64,000 nt of DNA from Bacillota bacterium (GTDB lineage Bacteria; Bacillota; Clostridia; Oscillospirales; Ruminococcaceae): positions 1-64,000 of the forward strand of contig JAEWRN010000009.1 of the NCBI GenBank assembly GCA_023460035.1. The letters run 5' to 3'. The first letter of the stretch is position 1, and each line of letters opens with the position of its first letter. Below the pieces are notes generated by a model. The model was not told where the DNA came from. It made no database searches and saw nothing but the letters and a program-made list of their open reading frames with translations. This document shows, in pieces, positions 58,043-64,000 of the stretch. The translations under genes were made by a program, and so were the position numbers.

Positions 58043-58483
58043 ATGTTTGGTTTGATGCCTTACGAGCGCAGAGAGCGCGGGATGGTCAATTTGTTCAACG
58101 ACCTTGACAAATACTTCTTTGGTGACAACCTGATGAGCTCAATGCCGGCGTTGAATATTAAGACCGATATTGAGGACAAGGGCGACCACTATCTGCTGAG
58201 CGCAGAACTGCCGGGCTTTAACAAAGAGGATATTAAGCTGGGGCTTGACGGTGATGTGCTGACAATTTCGGCAGAGCACAGCGAAGAGAACGAAAAGAAA
58301 GACGACAAGGGCGCCTATGTGTGCCGCGAACGCCATTACGGCTCGTACAGCCGCAGCTTTGATGTTTCTACCGTAAAGCAAGAGGATATTAAAGCCGCTT
58401 ACAAAGACGGTGTGCTGCAGTTGACTTTGCCCAAAGCACAGCCACAGCCCGAATTGGCGGCCCGCACCATTGCGATTGAATAA
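58043..58483 (+). CDS. hsp20: Small heat-shock protein, Hsp20/alpha-crystallin family
   Basis: 146 residues. Alpha-crystallin domain (about 40-135): KTDIEDKGDHYLLSAELPGFNKEDIKL, DGVLQLTLPK near the end (A-x-x-x-G-V-L motif) and a short C-terminal tail with PQPE. It is an ATP-independent holdase for unfolding proteins. Start ATG 58043 has GGGGAATTGAGT ahead; a TTG at 58001 is in frame but less likely. CIRCE upstream indicates HrcA repression and heat induction. Its own terminator follows. Confidence 0.92.
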   Translation: MFGLMPYERRERGMVNLFNDLDKYFFGDNLMSSMPALNIKTDIEDKGDHYLLSAELPGFNKEDIKLGLDGDVLTISAEHSEENEKKDDKGAYVCRERHYGSYSRSFDVSTVKQEDIKAAYKDGVLQLTLPKAQPQPELAARTIAIE

Positions 58484-58542
58484 CGGCAACCGTGATGTGA
58501 AATAGAAGGCCCACGCGGTGAAAGCCCCGCGTTTTCATAAAC

Positions 58543-58571
58543 GGCCCGCGGCAATTTGCCGCGGGTTTTTT
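58543..58571 (+). terminator. Terminator of hsp20
   Basis: CCCGCGGCAA pairs with TTGCCGCGGG, then TTTTTTG. Confidence 0.85.
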
Positions 58572-58612
58572 GTTTGCTGTAAAAAGGTTTGCCACAGCAT
58601 GCAAAAGCACAA

Positions 58613-58654
58613 AAAAATGAACGACCCTGCAACGTACAGGGCCGTTCGTTTTTT
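58613..58654. terminator. Bidirectional terminator before the end of the ammonium transporter gene
   Basis: GAACGACCCTG and CAGGGCCGTTC (one mismatch) with AAAAAA and TTTTTT flanks. It lies 130 bases after the end of amt on the minus strand. Confidence 0.7.
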
Positions 58655-58784
58655 GTGGGGGTGGGGCCCCCGGGTAAAGAGCGCTCCAAAGCAGGCAGAC
58701 AGCCCGGGTAGGTGCCGGGGGGTGTGAGTGCCCCGGCAGAAGGTCGCTGGTGCTGAGGGGGTTTATTTGGTACAGGGGCAGGGG

Positions 58785-60482
58785 TTAGTCGTCCTGCAGG
58801 GCATCGTAGCCCTCTTCCCCGGTACGGACTTTAATGACGTTTTCCACGTCGTAGACGAAGATTTTGCCGTCGCCGATCTTGCCGGTATACAGTGCCTTCT
58901 TCGCGGTTTCCACCACTTTTTCTACCGGCACCTTGCTCACGACGATTTCAAGGCGAATCTTCGGCAGCAGGTTGATCTCCACGGGGACACCGCGGTAGAA
59001 CTCCGAGCCGCCCTTCTGCATACCACAGCCCAGCACATGGCTTACCGTAATGCCGGTAATGCCAATTGTGCTCAGCGCGGCCTTCAGGTCTTCAAACTTC
59101 TGCTCGTTGGTGATGATGTCGATCTTGGTCATCTTAATGCCAAACAGGGTGTCCGGCACTGCCTTGTGCACCACGGTTACGGCTTCATCCGGCGTGGTGT
59201 CGTCGTTTTCCACCATATCCTCAGCAGTGGTCGAAACGGTGCCAAAGCTGGAATAGTTGGTCATAAAGTCGGCATAGGCACTGGCAAGGCCGTGTTCTTC
59301 AATGTCAAGGCCGGCCAGCTCTTCCTGCGGCGAAACGCGCAGGCCGATGGTCTTTTTCAAAATGGTGAACAGCGTAACCATGGTCACGATGACCCATGCA
59401 GCGACCGAGAGAACACCCAGGGTCTGCACGCCCAGCATTTTAAAGCCGCCGCCGTAAAACAGGCCGCCGTCGGTTGCAAACAGGCCGACCATAATCGTGC
59501 CGGCGGCGCCGCATGCCGCATGCACAGGCACTGCGCCAACGGGGTCGTCAATGCGCAGCTTTTTGTCCAGCAGCTCTACCACGCCAACAATCAGCGCACC
59601 GGCCACAAGGCCAATCAGCACAGCGCCGGTCTCCGATACCGCATCGCAGCCGGCGGTGATGGCCACAAGGCCGCCCAGCGCGCCGTTCAGGGTCAGCGAA
59701 ACGTCCGGCTTTTTGTACAGCACCCAGGTCAAAATCATTGCCATGGTGGCGCCTGCCGCGGCGGCAAGGTTGGTGGTCATAAAGATATGGCCCATCGAGC
59801 TCAGCGCCGCATCGCCGGTGGCCGACAGGGTGGAGCCGGGGTTAAACCCAAACCAGCCGAACCACAAAATGAATACGCCAAGAGCGCCCAGTGTGACACT
59901 GTGGCCCAAAATCGCTTTGGGCTTGCCGTCTTTGCCATACTTGCCGATACGCGGTCCAAGCATGATGGCGCCGATCAATGCGGCAATACCACCGACCATA
60001 TGCACCGCGGTCGAACCGGCAAAATCATGGAAGCCCAGCTGCGACAGCCAGCCGCCACCCCAGATCCAGTGGCCCGAAATCGGGTAAATCAGCGCGGTGA
60101 TGACAACGCTGTAAATGCAGTAACTGATGAATTTTGTGCGTTCTGCCATAGAGCCCGAAACAATGGTCGCTGCTGTGGCGGCAAACACTGTTTGGAAAAT
60201 GACAAACACCGCAGTGGGAATGGTGCCACTGCCGTATTCCCCCCGAATAAAGAAGTCGGGAGTACCGATAAGGCCGCCAAGTGAGGTGCCCTGCATCAGC
60301 CCGAAGCCGATGATCCAGAACACGAGGGAACCCAGAGCAAAGTCCATCAGGTTTTTCATGATGATGTTGCCGGCGTTTTTCGCGCGGGTAAAGCCGGTTT
60401 CCACCATCGCAAAACCTGCCTGCATGAAAAAGACCAATGCAGAGGCGACTAGTACCCATATGGTGTCGACGGATGAAAACAT
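58785..60482 (-). CDS. amt: Ammonium transporter fused to a PII signalling domain
   Basis: 565 residues. Residues 1-400 form an 11-helix Amt channel with an N-out start (MFSSVDTIWVLVASALVFFMQAGFAMVETG) and the GFHDFAGSTAVHMVGG core. After a charged linker, residues about 453-563 form a PII (GlnB/GlnK) domain: IDIITNEQKFEDLKAAL, SEFYRGVPVE (T-loop) and TGKIGDGKIFVYDVENVIKVRTGEEG. In free PII the uridylylated Tyr51 would fall at the Val in RGVPVE, so this switch is absent. ATG 60482 with AAAGGAGAGTGGAATC. The leader contains a terminator-like hairpin. Confidence 0.93.
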   Translation of the reverse strand: MFSSVDTIWVLVASALVFFMQAGFAMVETGFTRAKNAGNIIMKNLMDFALGSLVFWIIGFGLMQGTSLGGLIGTPDFFIRGEYGSGTIPTAVFVIFQTVFAATAATIVSGSMAERTKFISYCIYSVVITALIYPISGHWIWGGGWLSQLGFHDFAGSTAVHMVGGIAALIGAIMLGPRIGKYGKDGKPKAILGHSVTLGALGVFILWFGWFGFNPGSTLSATGDAALSSMGHIFMTTNLAAAAGATMAMILTWVLYKKPDVSLTLNGALGGLVAITAGCDAVSETGAVLIGLVAGALIVGVVELLDKKLRIDDPVGAVPVHAACGAAGTIMVGLFATDGGLFYGGGFKMLGVQTLGVLSVAAWVIVTMVTLFTILKKTIGLRVSPQEELAGLDIEEHGLASAYADFMTNYSSFGTVSTTAEDMVENDDTTPDEAVTVVHKAVPDTLFGIKMTKIDIITNEQKFEDLKAALSTIGITGITVSHVLGCGMQKGGSEFYRGVPVEINLLPKIRLEIVVSKVPVEKVVETAKKALYTGKIGDGKIFVYDVENVIKVRTGEEGYDALQDD

Positions 60483-60517
60483 GATTCCACTCTCCTTTGT
60501 AAATAGTTCTATACAAA

Positions 60518-60558
60518 ACAACGGCGTGTACCGGGGGATACCCGATACACGCCGTTGT
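60518..60558 (-). terminator. Attenuator-like hairpin in the amt leader
   Basis: ACAACGGCGTGTA pairs with TACACGCCGTTGT (13 bp) and is followed on the minus strand by TTTT, 37 bases before the amt start codon. It should stop transcription before the gene unless disrupted. Confidence 0.7.
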
Positions 60559-60660
60559 GTACAGATGAAATAAAAATGGGGGCAGGCTTTGAGGTGAACT
60601 GGAAAGCGGCCCCGGCTGAAGCTGGTGAACTGATGCACCAGAACAGCAACATTTTTATTC

Positions 60661-60689
60661 ATTGTACGGGGTAGGATTGGTACTTTCAA
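60661..60689 (-). promoter_or_regulatory. Promoter of amt
   Basis: TTGAAA (60689-60684), 17-bp spacer, TACAAT (60666-60661) on the minus strand. The leader would be about 170 bases. Confidence 0.65.
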
Positions 60690-60799
60690 TAAGAAATGTG
60701 CCAGAAAACAGGCGAAATGCCGAAACAAAGAACCGGGCAAACTGGAAAAACGTTGGAAAATAGCGGTAAATACTGGGTAAAACGGCCCTTCTTGGCCCC

Positions 60800-60828
60800 T
60801 TGACAACGGGGGAGCACCGCACTATAAT
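60800..60828 (+). promoter_or_regulatory. Consensus promoter of tetR
   Basis: TTGACA and TATAAT, both perfect, with 17-bp spacing: the strongest promoter seen in the window. Confidence 0.88.
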
Positions 60829-60851
60829 GACTGTAAAGCAGAATTTAGTCA
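60828..60851 (+). promoter_or_regulatory. Candidate TetR operator at its own promoter
   Basis: TGACTGTAAA...TTTAGTCA, 24 bases with inverted TGAC/GTCA ends, starts at the last base of the -10 box, where a bound repressor would block transcription. A related 24-base copy lies at 61508-61531. Confidence 0.6.
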
Positions 60852-60870
60852 AACACAGAGGTGATAAAAA

Positions 60871-61464
60871 TTGCCGAAAAGCTTTACCCCGGAAGAGCGC
60901 GGTTACATCGTGCGGCGGTTGCAAAAAGAGGCTACTGCCTGCCTTGCGCAATACGGTATTCGCCATACGACGGTGGATGAGCTGGTGCGGCGGGCCGGCA
61001 TCCCCAAAGGTACTTTTTATCTGTTTTACCACTCAAAGGAGCAACTGCTGTTTGAAGTGCTGTTGCAGCTGCACGAGCAGATGCAAGCGCAGATGCAAGC
61101 CGCAGTTGCAGCGATGGACCCGGCTACAACGGGGCCGGATGAACTTGCCGAGTTGTTGTTTCAATTTTTTATACAGGCGCAGCAGCAGCCTGTTTTGCGG
61201 CTGATGAACAGCGATGAGGTGAGTTTGCTTGCCCGCAAGTTGCCGCCGGAGGTCGTGGCAAACCACATTCAGGATGACAGCGAATTGGTGGCAGGGCTGA
61301 TGCGGCAGCTGCCGGGGGCAAGTGGTAAAGACGCGCGGGTTTTTAATGCCGCTTTGCACCAAATTTATTTTGCGACATTGCATAAAGAAGAAATGGATGC
61401 CGCCCATTATGAAGCTGCGCTGCGGCTGCTGATACGGGGTGTTGTACTACAGCTTTTGCAGTAA
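60871..61464 (+). CDS. TetR family transcriptional regulator
   Basis: 197 residues. TetR HTH at 10-55 (IRHTTVDELVRRAGIPKGTFYLFYHSKEQLL), then a helical ligand-binding domain rich in Gln and Leu. Start is TTG 60871, with GAGGTG 7 bases ahead and no good ATG. It is transcribed towards the ABC operon, and matching operator sequences at both promoters show it probably represses itself and the transporter. Ligand unknown, likely the exported compound. Confidence 0.9.
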   Translation: MPKSFTPEERGYIVRRLQKEATACLAQYGIRHTTVDELVRRAGIPKGTFYLFYHSKEQLLFEVLLQLHEQMQAQMQAAVAAMDPATTGPDELAELLFQFFIQAQQQPVLRLMNSDEVSLLARKLPPEVVANHIQDDSELVAGLMRQLPGASGKDARVFNAALHQIYFATLHKEEMDAAHYEAALRLLIRGVVLQLLQ

Positions 61465-61507
61465 CAGGCTGCACGAAATGGGGCAGCCCATTTTTTTAGC
61501 ATTATAA

Positions 61508-61531
61508 TGACCATAAAATTAAAATTAGTCA
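61508..61531 (+). promoter_or_regulatory. Candidate TetR operator and -10 box of the ABC operon
   Basis: TATAATGACCATAAA...TTAGTCAAA: a perfect -10 box (61503-61508) and a 24-base copy of the operator in the same relative position as at tetR. No good -35 box is present. Confidence 0.6.
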
Positions 61532-61550
61532 AATAGTTTGGAGGACACGC

Positions 61551-62402
61551 ATGATCTGTGTACAGCATTTATCGTTTGGATATACCCCAAAACAAAAACT
61601 AATCGAAGATATGAGTTTTTCAGTGGCGCAGGGCGAGATTTTTGGCTTTTTGGGCCCGTCTGGTGCGGGCAAAACCACGCTGCAAAAAATTTTGGTGGGG
61701 CTGCTGCCGCATTACGGCGGGTCGGTGCAGCTTGCCGGGCAGCAGTGCGGGCGGCACAATGCCGATTTTTACGAAAAGATTGGCATTGATTTTGAGTTTT
61801 CGACCCTTTACGAAAAGCTGACCGCCGCCGAAAACCTGCGTTTTTTTGCGTCGTTGTACCGCAAAACGCCGCGCCCGGCGGGCGCGCTGCTTGCGGCGGT
61901 TGGGCTGCAAAACGATGCCGATAAACGGGTGAGCGACTATTCAAAGGGCATGAAAGCGCGGCTGAACTTTGCGCGCGCGCTGTTGCACGACCCGGACGTA
62001 CTGTTTTTGGACGAGCCTACCAGCGGGCTGGACCCGACCAATAGCAGCGTGATGAAACAGCTGATTTTGGCCGAAAAGGCAGCGGGTAAAACCATTATTT
62101 TGACGACCCACAACATGCAGGACGCGGCCGAGCTGTGTGACCGCGTGGCGTTTATTGTAAACGGCAGCATCCGCGCGCTGGGCACCCCGCACGAGCTGGT
62201 GATGTCGCGCGGGGCGGCACGGGTGAGCTACACCTATTTGGCTGCCGGCGCAGAGCAAACCGGCAGCTGCCCCATCGATGCGCTGTCGGGCGACGAGCTG
62301 CTGCAAACGCTAATCAAGCAAAACCGGCTGCTGTCGATCCACAGCAGCGAGCCGACACTGAACGACATTTTTATCGACGTGACGGGGAGGACGCTGCTGT
62401 GA
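61551..62402 (+). CDS. ABC transporter ATP-binding protein (drug-export type)
   Basis: 283 residues. Walker A GPSGAGKTT, Q-loop near FEFSTLYEKL, signature DYSKGMKARLNFARAL, Walker B VLFLDEPTSGLDP and switch His in LTTHNMQDA. The signature reads YSKGM rather than SGGQ, seen in ABC-2 exporters. The C-terminal part (about 215-283) resembles the DrrA-type extension. ATG 61551 has TTTGGAGGACACGC ahead. It overlaps the permease gene by GTGA. The ATPase serves two small permeases. Confidence 0.92.
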   Translation: MICVQHLSFGYTPKQKLIEDMSFSVAQGEIFGFLGPSGAGKTTLQKILVGLLPHYGGSVQLAGQQCGRHNADFYEKIGIDFEFSTLYEKLTAAENLRFFASLYRKTPRPAGALLAAVGLQNDADKRVSDYSKGMKARLNFARALLHDPDVLFLDEPTSGLDPTNSSVMKQLILAEKAAGKTIILTTHNMQDAAELCDRVAFIVNGSIRALGTPHELVMSRGAARVSYTYLAAGAEQTGSCPIDALSGDELLQTLIKQNRLLSIHSSEPTLNDIFIDVTGRTLL

Positions 62403-63082
62403 GACAAAAGACGTTAATTTTGTGGGAGATGCGGCTGCAAAGAAAATATGGCTTTTATGCCGTGTATGCGCTGTTGAGCGTGTTTTATATTTTAGTGCTG
62501 TATGTGCTGCCCGCCGCATGGCGGCCAATGGCCGGCGCGGTGATGATTGTTTCAGACCCCGCCACAATGGGCCTGTTTTTTATGGGTGCCATCGTGCTGC
62601 TTGAAAAAAGCCAGCGCGTGTTGCCCGCCCTTGCCGTGTCGCCGGTGCGGTGCCGTGAGTACCTTGTGGCAAAGCTGGTTTCACTGGGCGGCATCAGCCT
62701 TTTGGTGGCGCTGGTGCTGGCTTTTGTGGCCGGCGTGCGCCCAGTGTGGCCGGTACTGGTGGGCACGGCGCTGCTGTCGGCGGCCTTTACGCTGGCTGGG
62801 GTGCTGGTGGCCACAAAAACGCCCACCCTCAACAGCTTTTTGCTGGTATCGGTGCCGGTAGAGCTTGCCTGTTTTGGGCCGCTGCTGCTTTACCTGCTGG
62901 GCAGCGAGGGCAACCTGTGGCGCTGGTGGCCCACAAACCTTGGTTTTGCAATGCTGCGCGGGCAGCAAGAGGCGGTGCTGCCGGGCCTGCTGGGCTTGAC
63001 CCCACTGCTGGCAATACTGTTTTGGCTGGCAAAGCGCGGTGTGACAAAGCTTTGGGGGACGCTGGGGGGTGGCAGCTTATGA
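62399..63082 (+). CDS. ABC-2 type permease, first subunit
   Basis: 227 residues with six helices, start GTG 62399 inside the ATPase stop (GTGA). The helices are short and Leu/Ala/Val-rich, with a basic loop after helix 2 (EKSQRVLPALAVSPVRCREYLVAK) that is typical of fluoroquinolone/ABC-2 half-permeases. Together with the next gene it forms a heterodimeric channel. Overlaps the following gene by ATGA. Confidence 0.88.
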   Translation: MRQKTLILWEMRLQRKYGFYAVYALLSVFYILVLYVLPAAWRPMAGAVMIVSDPATMGLFFMGAIVLLEKSQRVLPALAVSPVRCREYLVAKLVSLGGISLLVALVLAFVAGVRPVWPVLVGTALLSAAFTLAGVLVATKTPTLNSFLLVSVPVELACFGPLLLYLLGSEGNLWRWWPTNLGFAMLRGQQEAVLPGLLGLTPLLAILFWLAKRGVTKLWGTLGGGSL

Positions 63083-63798
63083 AAGCAGTAATTGCCGGTT
63101 TTCGCGGGCTGCTAAAAGCGGTGTGCCGCGACCATATGCTGCTGGCGGCCTGCAGTGCGCCGATAATGGCCGGCGTGGCTTTTCGGTTTGGGGTGCCCGC
63201 GCTGGAAATAGTGTTGACCCGGTGGCTGGGAACCAGTGCGGTGCTGGCCCCGTGGTACGGGCTGTTTGATTTGATGCTGTGCATGCTGACGCCGGTGATG
63301 TTTTGCTTTGCCGCCGCCATGGTGGTGCTGGAAGAGGTGGACAGCCACGTTGCCGCCGTGCTGCTGGTCACCCCGCTGGGGCGGCGCGGGTATTTAACAT
63401 CGCGCCTGCTGTTGCCGACCGCGTTTGGTATGGCGGCGACACTGGTACTGTACCCGCTGTTTCGTCTGCTGGAATTGCCGGTTTGGCTGGGGCTGCTGCT
63501 TGCGGTCGGCGGCGCGGCGCAGGGGCTGATTATTGCCATGATGGTGGTGTCGTTTTCTACCAATAAGTTAGAGGGCATGGCCATTGCAAAGCTGTCGTCG
63601 CTGCTCATGCTGGGTGCGTTTGCGCCCTACGTGCTGCAACAAAATAAGGTACAATATCTGCTGGCGGGGCTGCCGTCGTTTGCACTGGCAAAGGCGTTGC
63701 AGGGGCAAAACCCGCTTTGGGGCATGGTGTCGCTTGCCGTGTGTGCGGTGTGGTGCGCGGGGCTGGCAAAACGGTTTGCCGCAAAAATAGTCTATTAG
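63079..63798 (+). CDS. ABC-2 type permease, second subunit
   Basis: 239 residues with six helices. ATG 63079 sits in an ATGA overlap with the preceding permease; frames reaching further upstream run inside that gene. Its loop after helix 2 (LLVTPLGRRGYLTSRLLLP) parallels that of the partner (ALAVSPVRCREYLVAK), showing that both subunits are related. The operon (ATPase, two permeases) is under likely TetR control. Cargo unknown; drug, bile-acid or peptide export are options. Confidence 0.88.
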   Translation: MKAVIAGFRGLLKAVCRDHMLLAACSAPIMAGVAFRFGVPALEIVLTRWLGTSAVLAPWYGLFDLMLCMLTPVMFCFAAAMVVLEEVDSHVAAVLLVTPLGRRGYLTSRLLLPTAFGMAATLVLYPLFRLLELPVWLGLLLAVGGAAQGLIIAMMVVSFSTNKLEGMAIAKLSSLLMLGAFAPYVLQQNKVQYLLAGLPSFALAKALQGQNPLWGMVSLAVCAVWCAGLAKRFAAKIVY

Positions 63799-63805
63799 AC
63801 ACCAT

Positions 63806-63839
63806 AAAAAATGCCCGGCCAAATGGCCGGGCATTTTAA
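63806..63839. terminator. Bidirectional terminator after the ABC operon
   Basis: AAAATGCCCGGCC pairs with GGCCGGGCATTTT around an AAAT loop. Confidence 0.88.
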
Positions 63840-63847
63840 CTGCGGTA

Positions 63848-64000
63848 TTAAACACTGCCGGGCGCAGCCGGCTTTGCAGCCTCTGCGGGCTTTTGGGGGC
63901 CCTGCCGTTTTTCAAGCCGGTGCAGGCTCTCTTCCAGCCGGGCCTGGTTTGCCAGCAGCTGGTCAATTTTCTGGTGCAAGTCCTCGATAATAATTTCGCT
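63848..64000 (-). CDS. C-terminal part of a charged coiled-coil protein, cut by the window edge
   Basis: The last 50 residues of a minus-strand gene that enters from the right. They are helical and heptad-like (IIIEDLHQKIDQLLANQARLE) and end in a Lys/Pro/Ala-rich tail (QKPAEAAKPAAPGSV). The stop is TAA at 63850-63848, close to the shared terminator. Nothing more can be said about the family from this fragment. Confidence 0.7.
   Translation of the reverse strand, partial: SEIIIEDLHQKIDQLLANQARLEESLHRLEKRQGPQKPAEAAKPAAPGSV

Larger units (their letters stand above)
60483..60870. other. Divergent region between amt and tetR
   Basis: 388 bases. From left to right: attenuator-like hairpin, leader region, amt promoter (minus), then the tetR promoter and operator (plus). 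A frame in step with amt starts at 60666 but lacks a ribosome binding site and is not called. 60690-60795 shows no feature. Confidence 0.5.

Noticed and set aside
58728..60284. A 518-residue plus-strand frame opposite the ammonium transporter
   Set aside because: Antisense shadow of a well-conserved Amt-PII gene; no start signal, His/Gln/Ala-rich sequence without family resemblance.
60569..60666. N-terminal extension of the ammonium transporter or a leader peptide starting near 60650
   Set aside because: No ribosome binding site, overlaps the promoter, and Amt proteins begin at the ATG at 60482, which has a strong site.

Overview
The window looks like chromosome from a GC-rich member of the Clostridia, most likely an Oscillospirales/Ruminococcaceae gut anaerobe. 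That placement is inference. It rests on Gram-positive ribosome binding sites (AGGAGG, often with TTG or GTG starts), sigma-A promoters, a CIRCE/HrcA site, an Agr cyclic-peptide system, CsoR-type copper control, a GGGtGRT protein beside a NifU-like scaffold, and proteins that read best against clostridial families. No rRNA, tRNA, CRISPR array or complete mobile element was seen. A transposase tail lies at the left edge.

Layout. 1-2.6 kb: transposase remnant, a D-2-hydroxyacid dehydrogenase and a MATE exporter. 2.7-9.7 kb: an RlmI-type rRNA methyltransferase (minus strand), then a tightly coupled operon of polyphosphate:AMP phosphotransferase, a CYTH-domain protein, an unusual MFS transporter fused to a family 2 glycoside hydrolase, and a flavodoxin-like protein. 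9.8-13.6 kb: MYG1-family protein, PAS-GGDEF cyclase, a small conserved protein and a second MATE exporter. 13.7-19.4 kb: NifU-like/GGGtGRT pair, a serine hydrolase, and a surface-polymer cluster (GT2-GtrA fusion, phosphodiester glycosidase, membrane protein).

19.5-31 kb is the most interesting block. It holds a complete Agr quorum-sensing locus (agrA-agrC, then agrB-agrD) on the minus strand, followed on the plus strand by a secreted AT-rich protein, three related lipoproteins, a miniature relative of those lipoproteins, and an ABC transporter pair. Three promoters carry 21-bp-spaced direct repeats ending GGAACA, all at the same distance from the -35 box: agrBD, the secreted protein, and the mini-protein/ABC operon. 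This is the arrangement expected of a LytTR regulator such as AgrA and defines a local quorum-sensing regulon.

31-46.5 kb: an SDR dehydrogenase, an MTA/SAH-deaminase-like amidohydrolase and a Crp/Fnr regulator, divergent from a ten-gene peptide import and degradation operon (complete Opp/Dpp ABC importer, D-aminoacylase-like amidohydrolase, two tandem M19 dipeptidases, an M24 creatinase-like protein that lacks metal ligands, and an Asp/Glu/hydantoin-type racemase). The gene content suggests use of peptides or N-acylated amino acids containing D-residues.

46.5-52.7 kb: a chemoreceptor, an orphan LytTR response regulator coupled to a surface protein with Big_3 repeats and a proline-rich stalk plus a 55-residue membrane protein, a coiled-coil protein and a MarR regulator. 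52.8-57.8 kb: CsoR and a CopA copper ATPase with an extra C-terminal CopZ-like domain that has its own internal start signal, a membrane-bound XRE regulator and a sirtuin. 57.8-64 kb: CIRCE-controlled Hsp20, an ammonium transporter fused to a PII domain behind an attenuator-like leader, and a TetR regulator whose inferred operator also sits in front of a three-gene ABC transporter operon. The right edge cuts a gene encoding a charged C-terminal tail.
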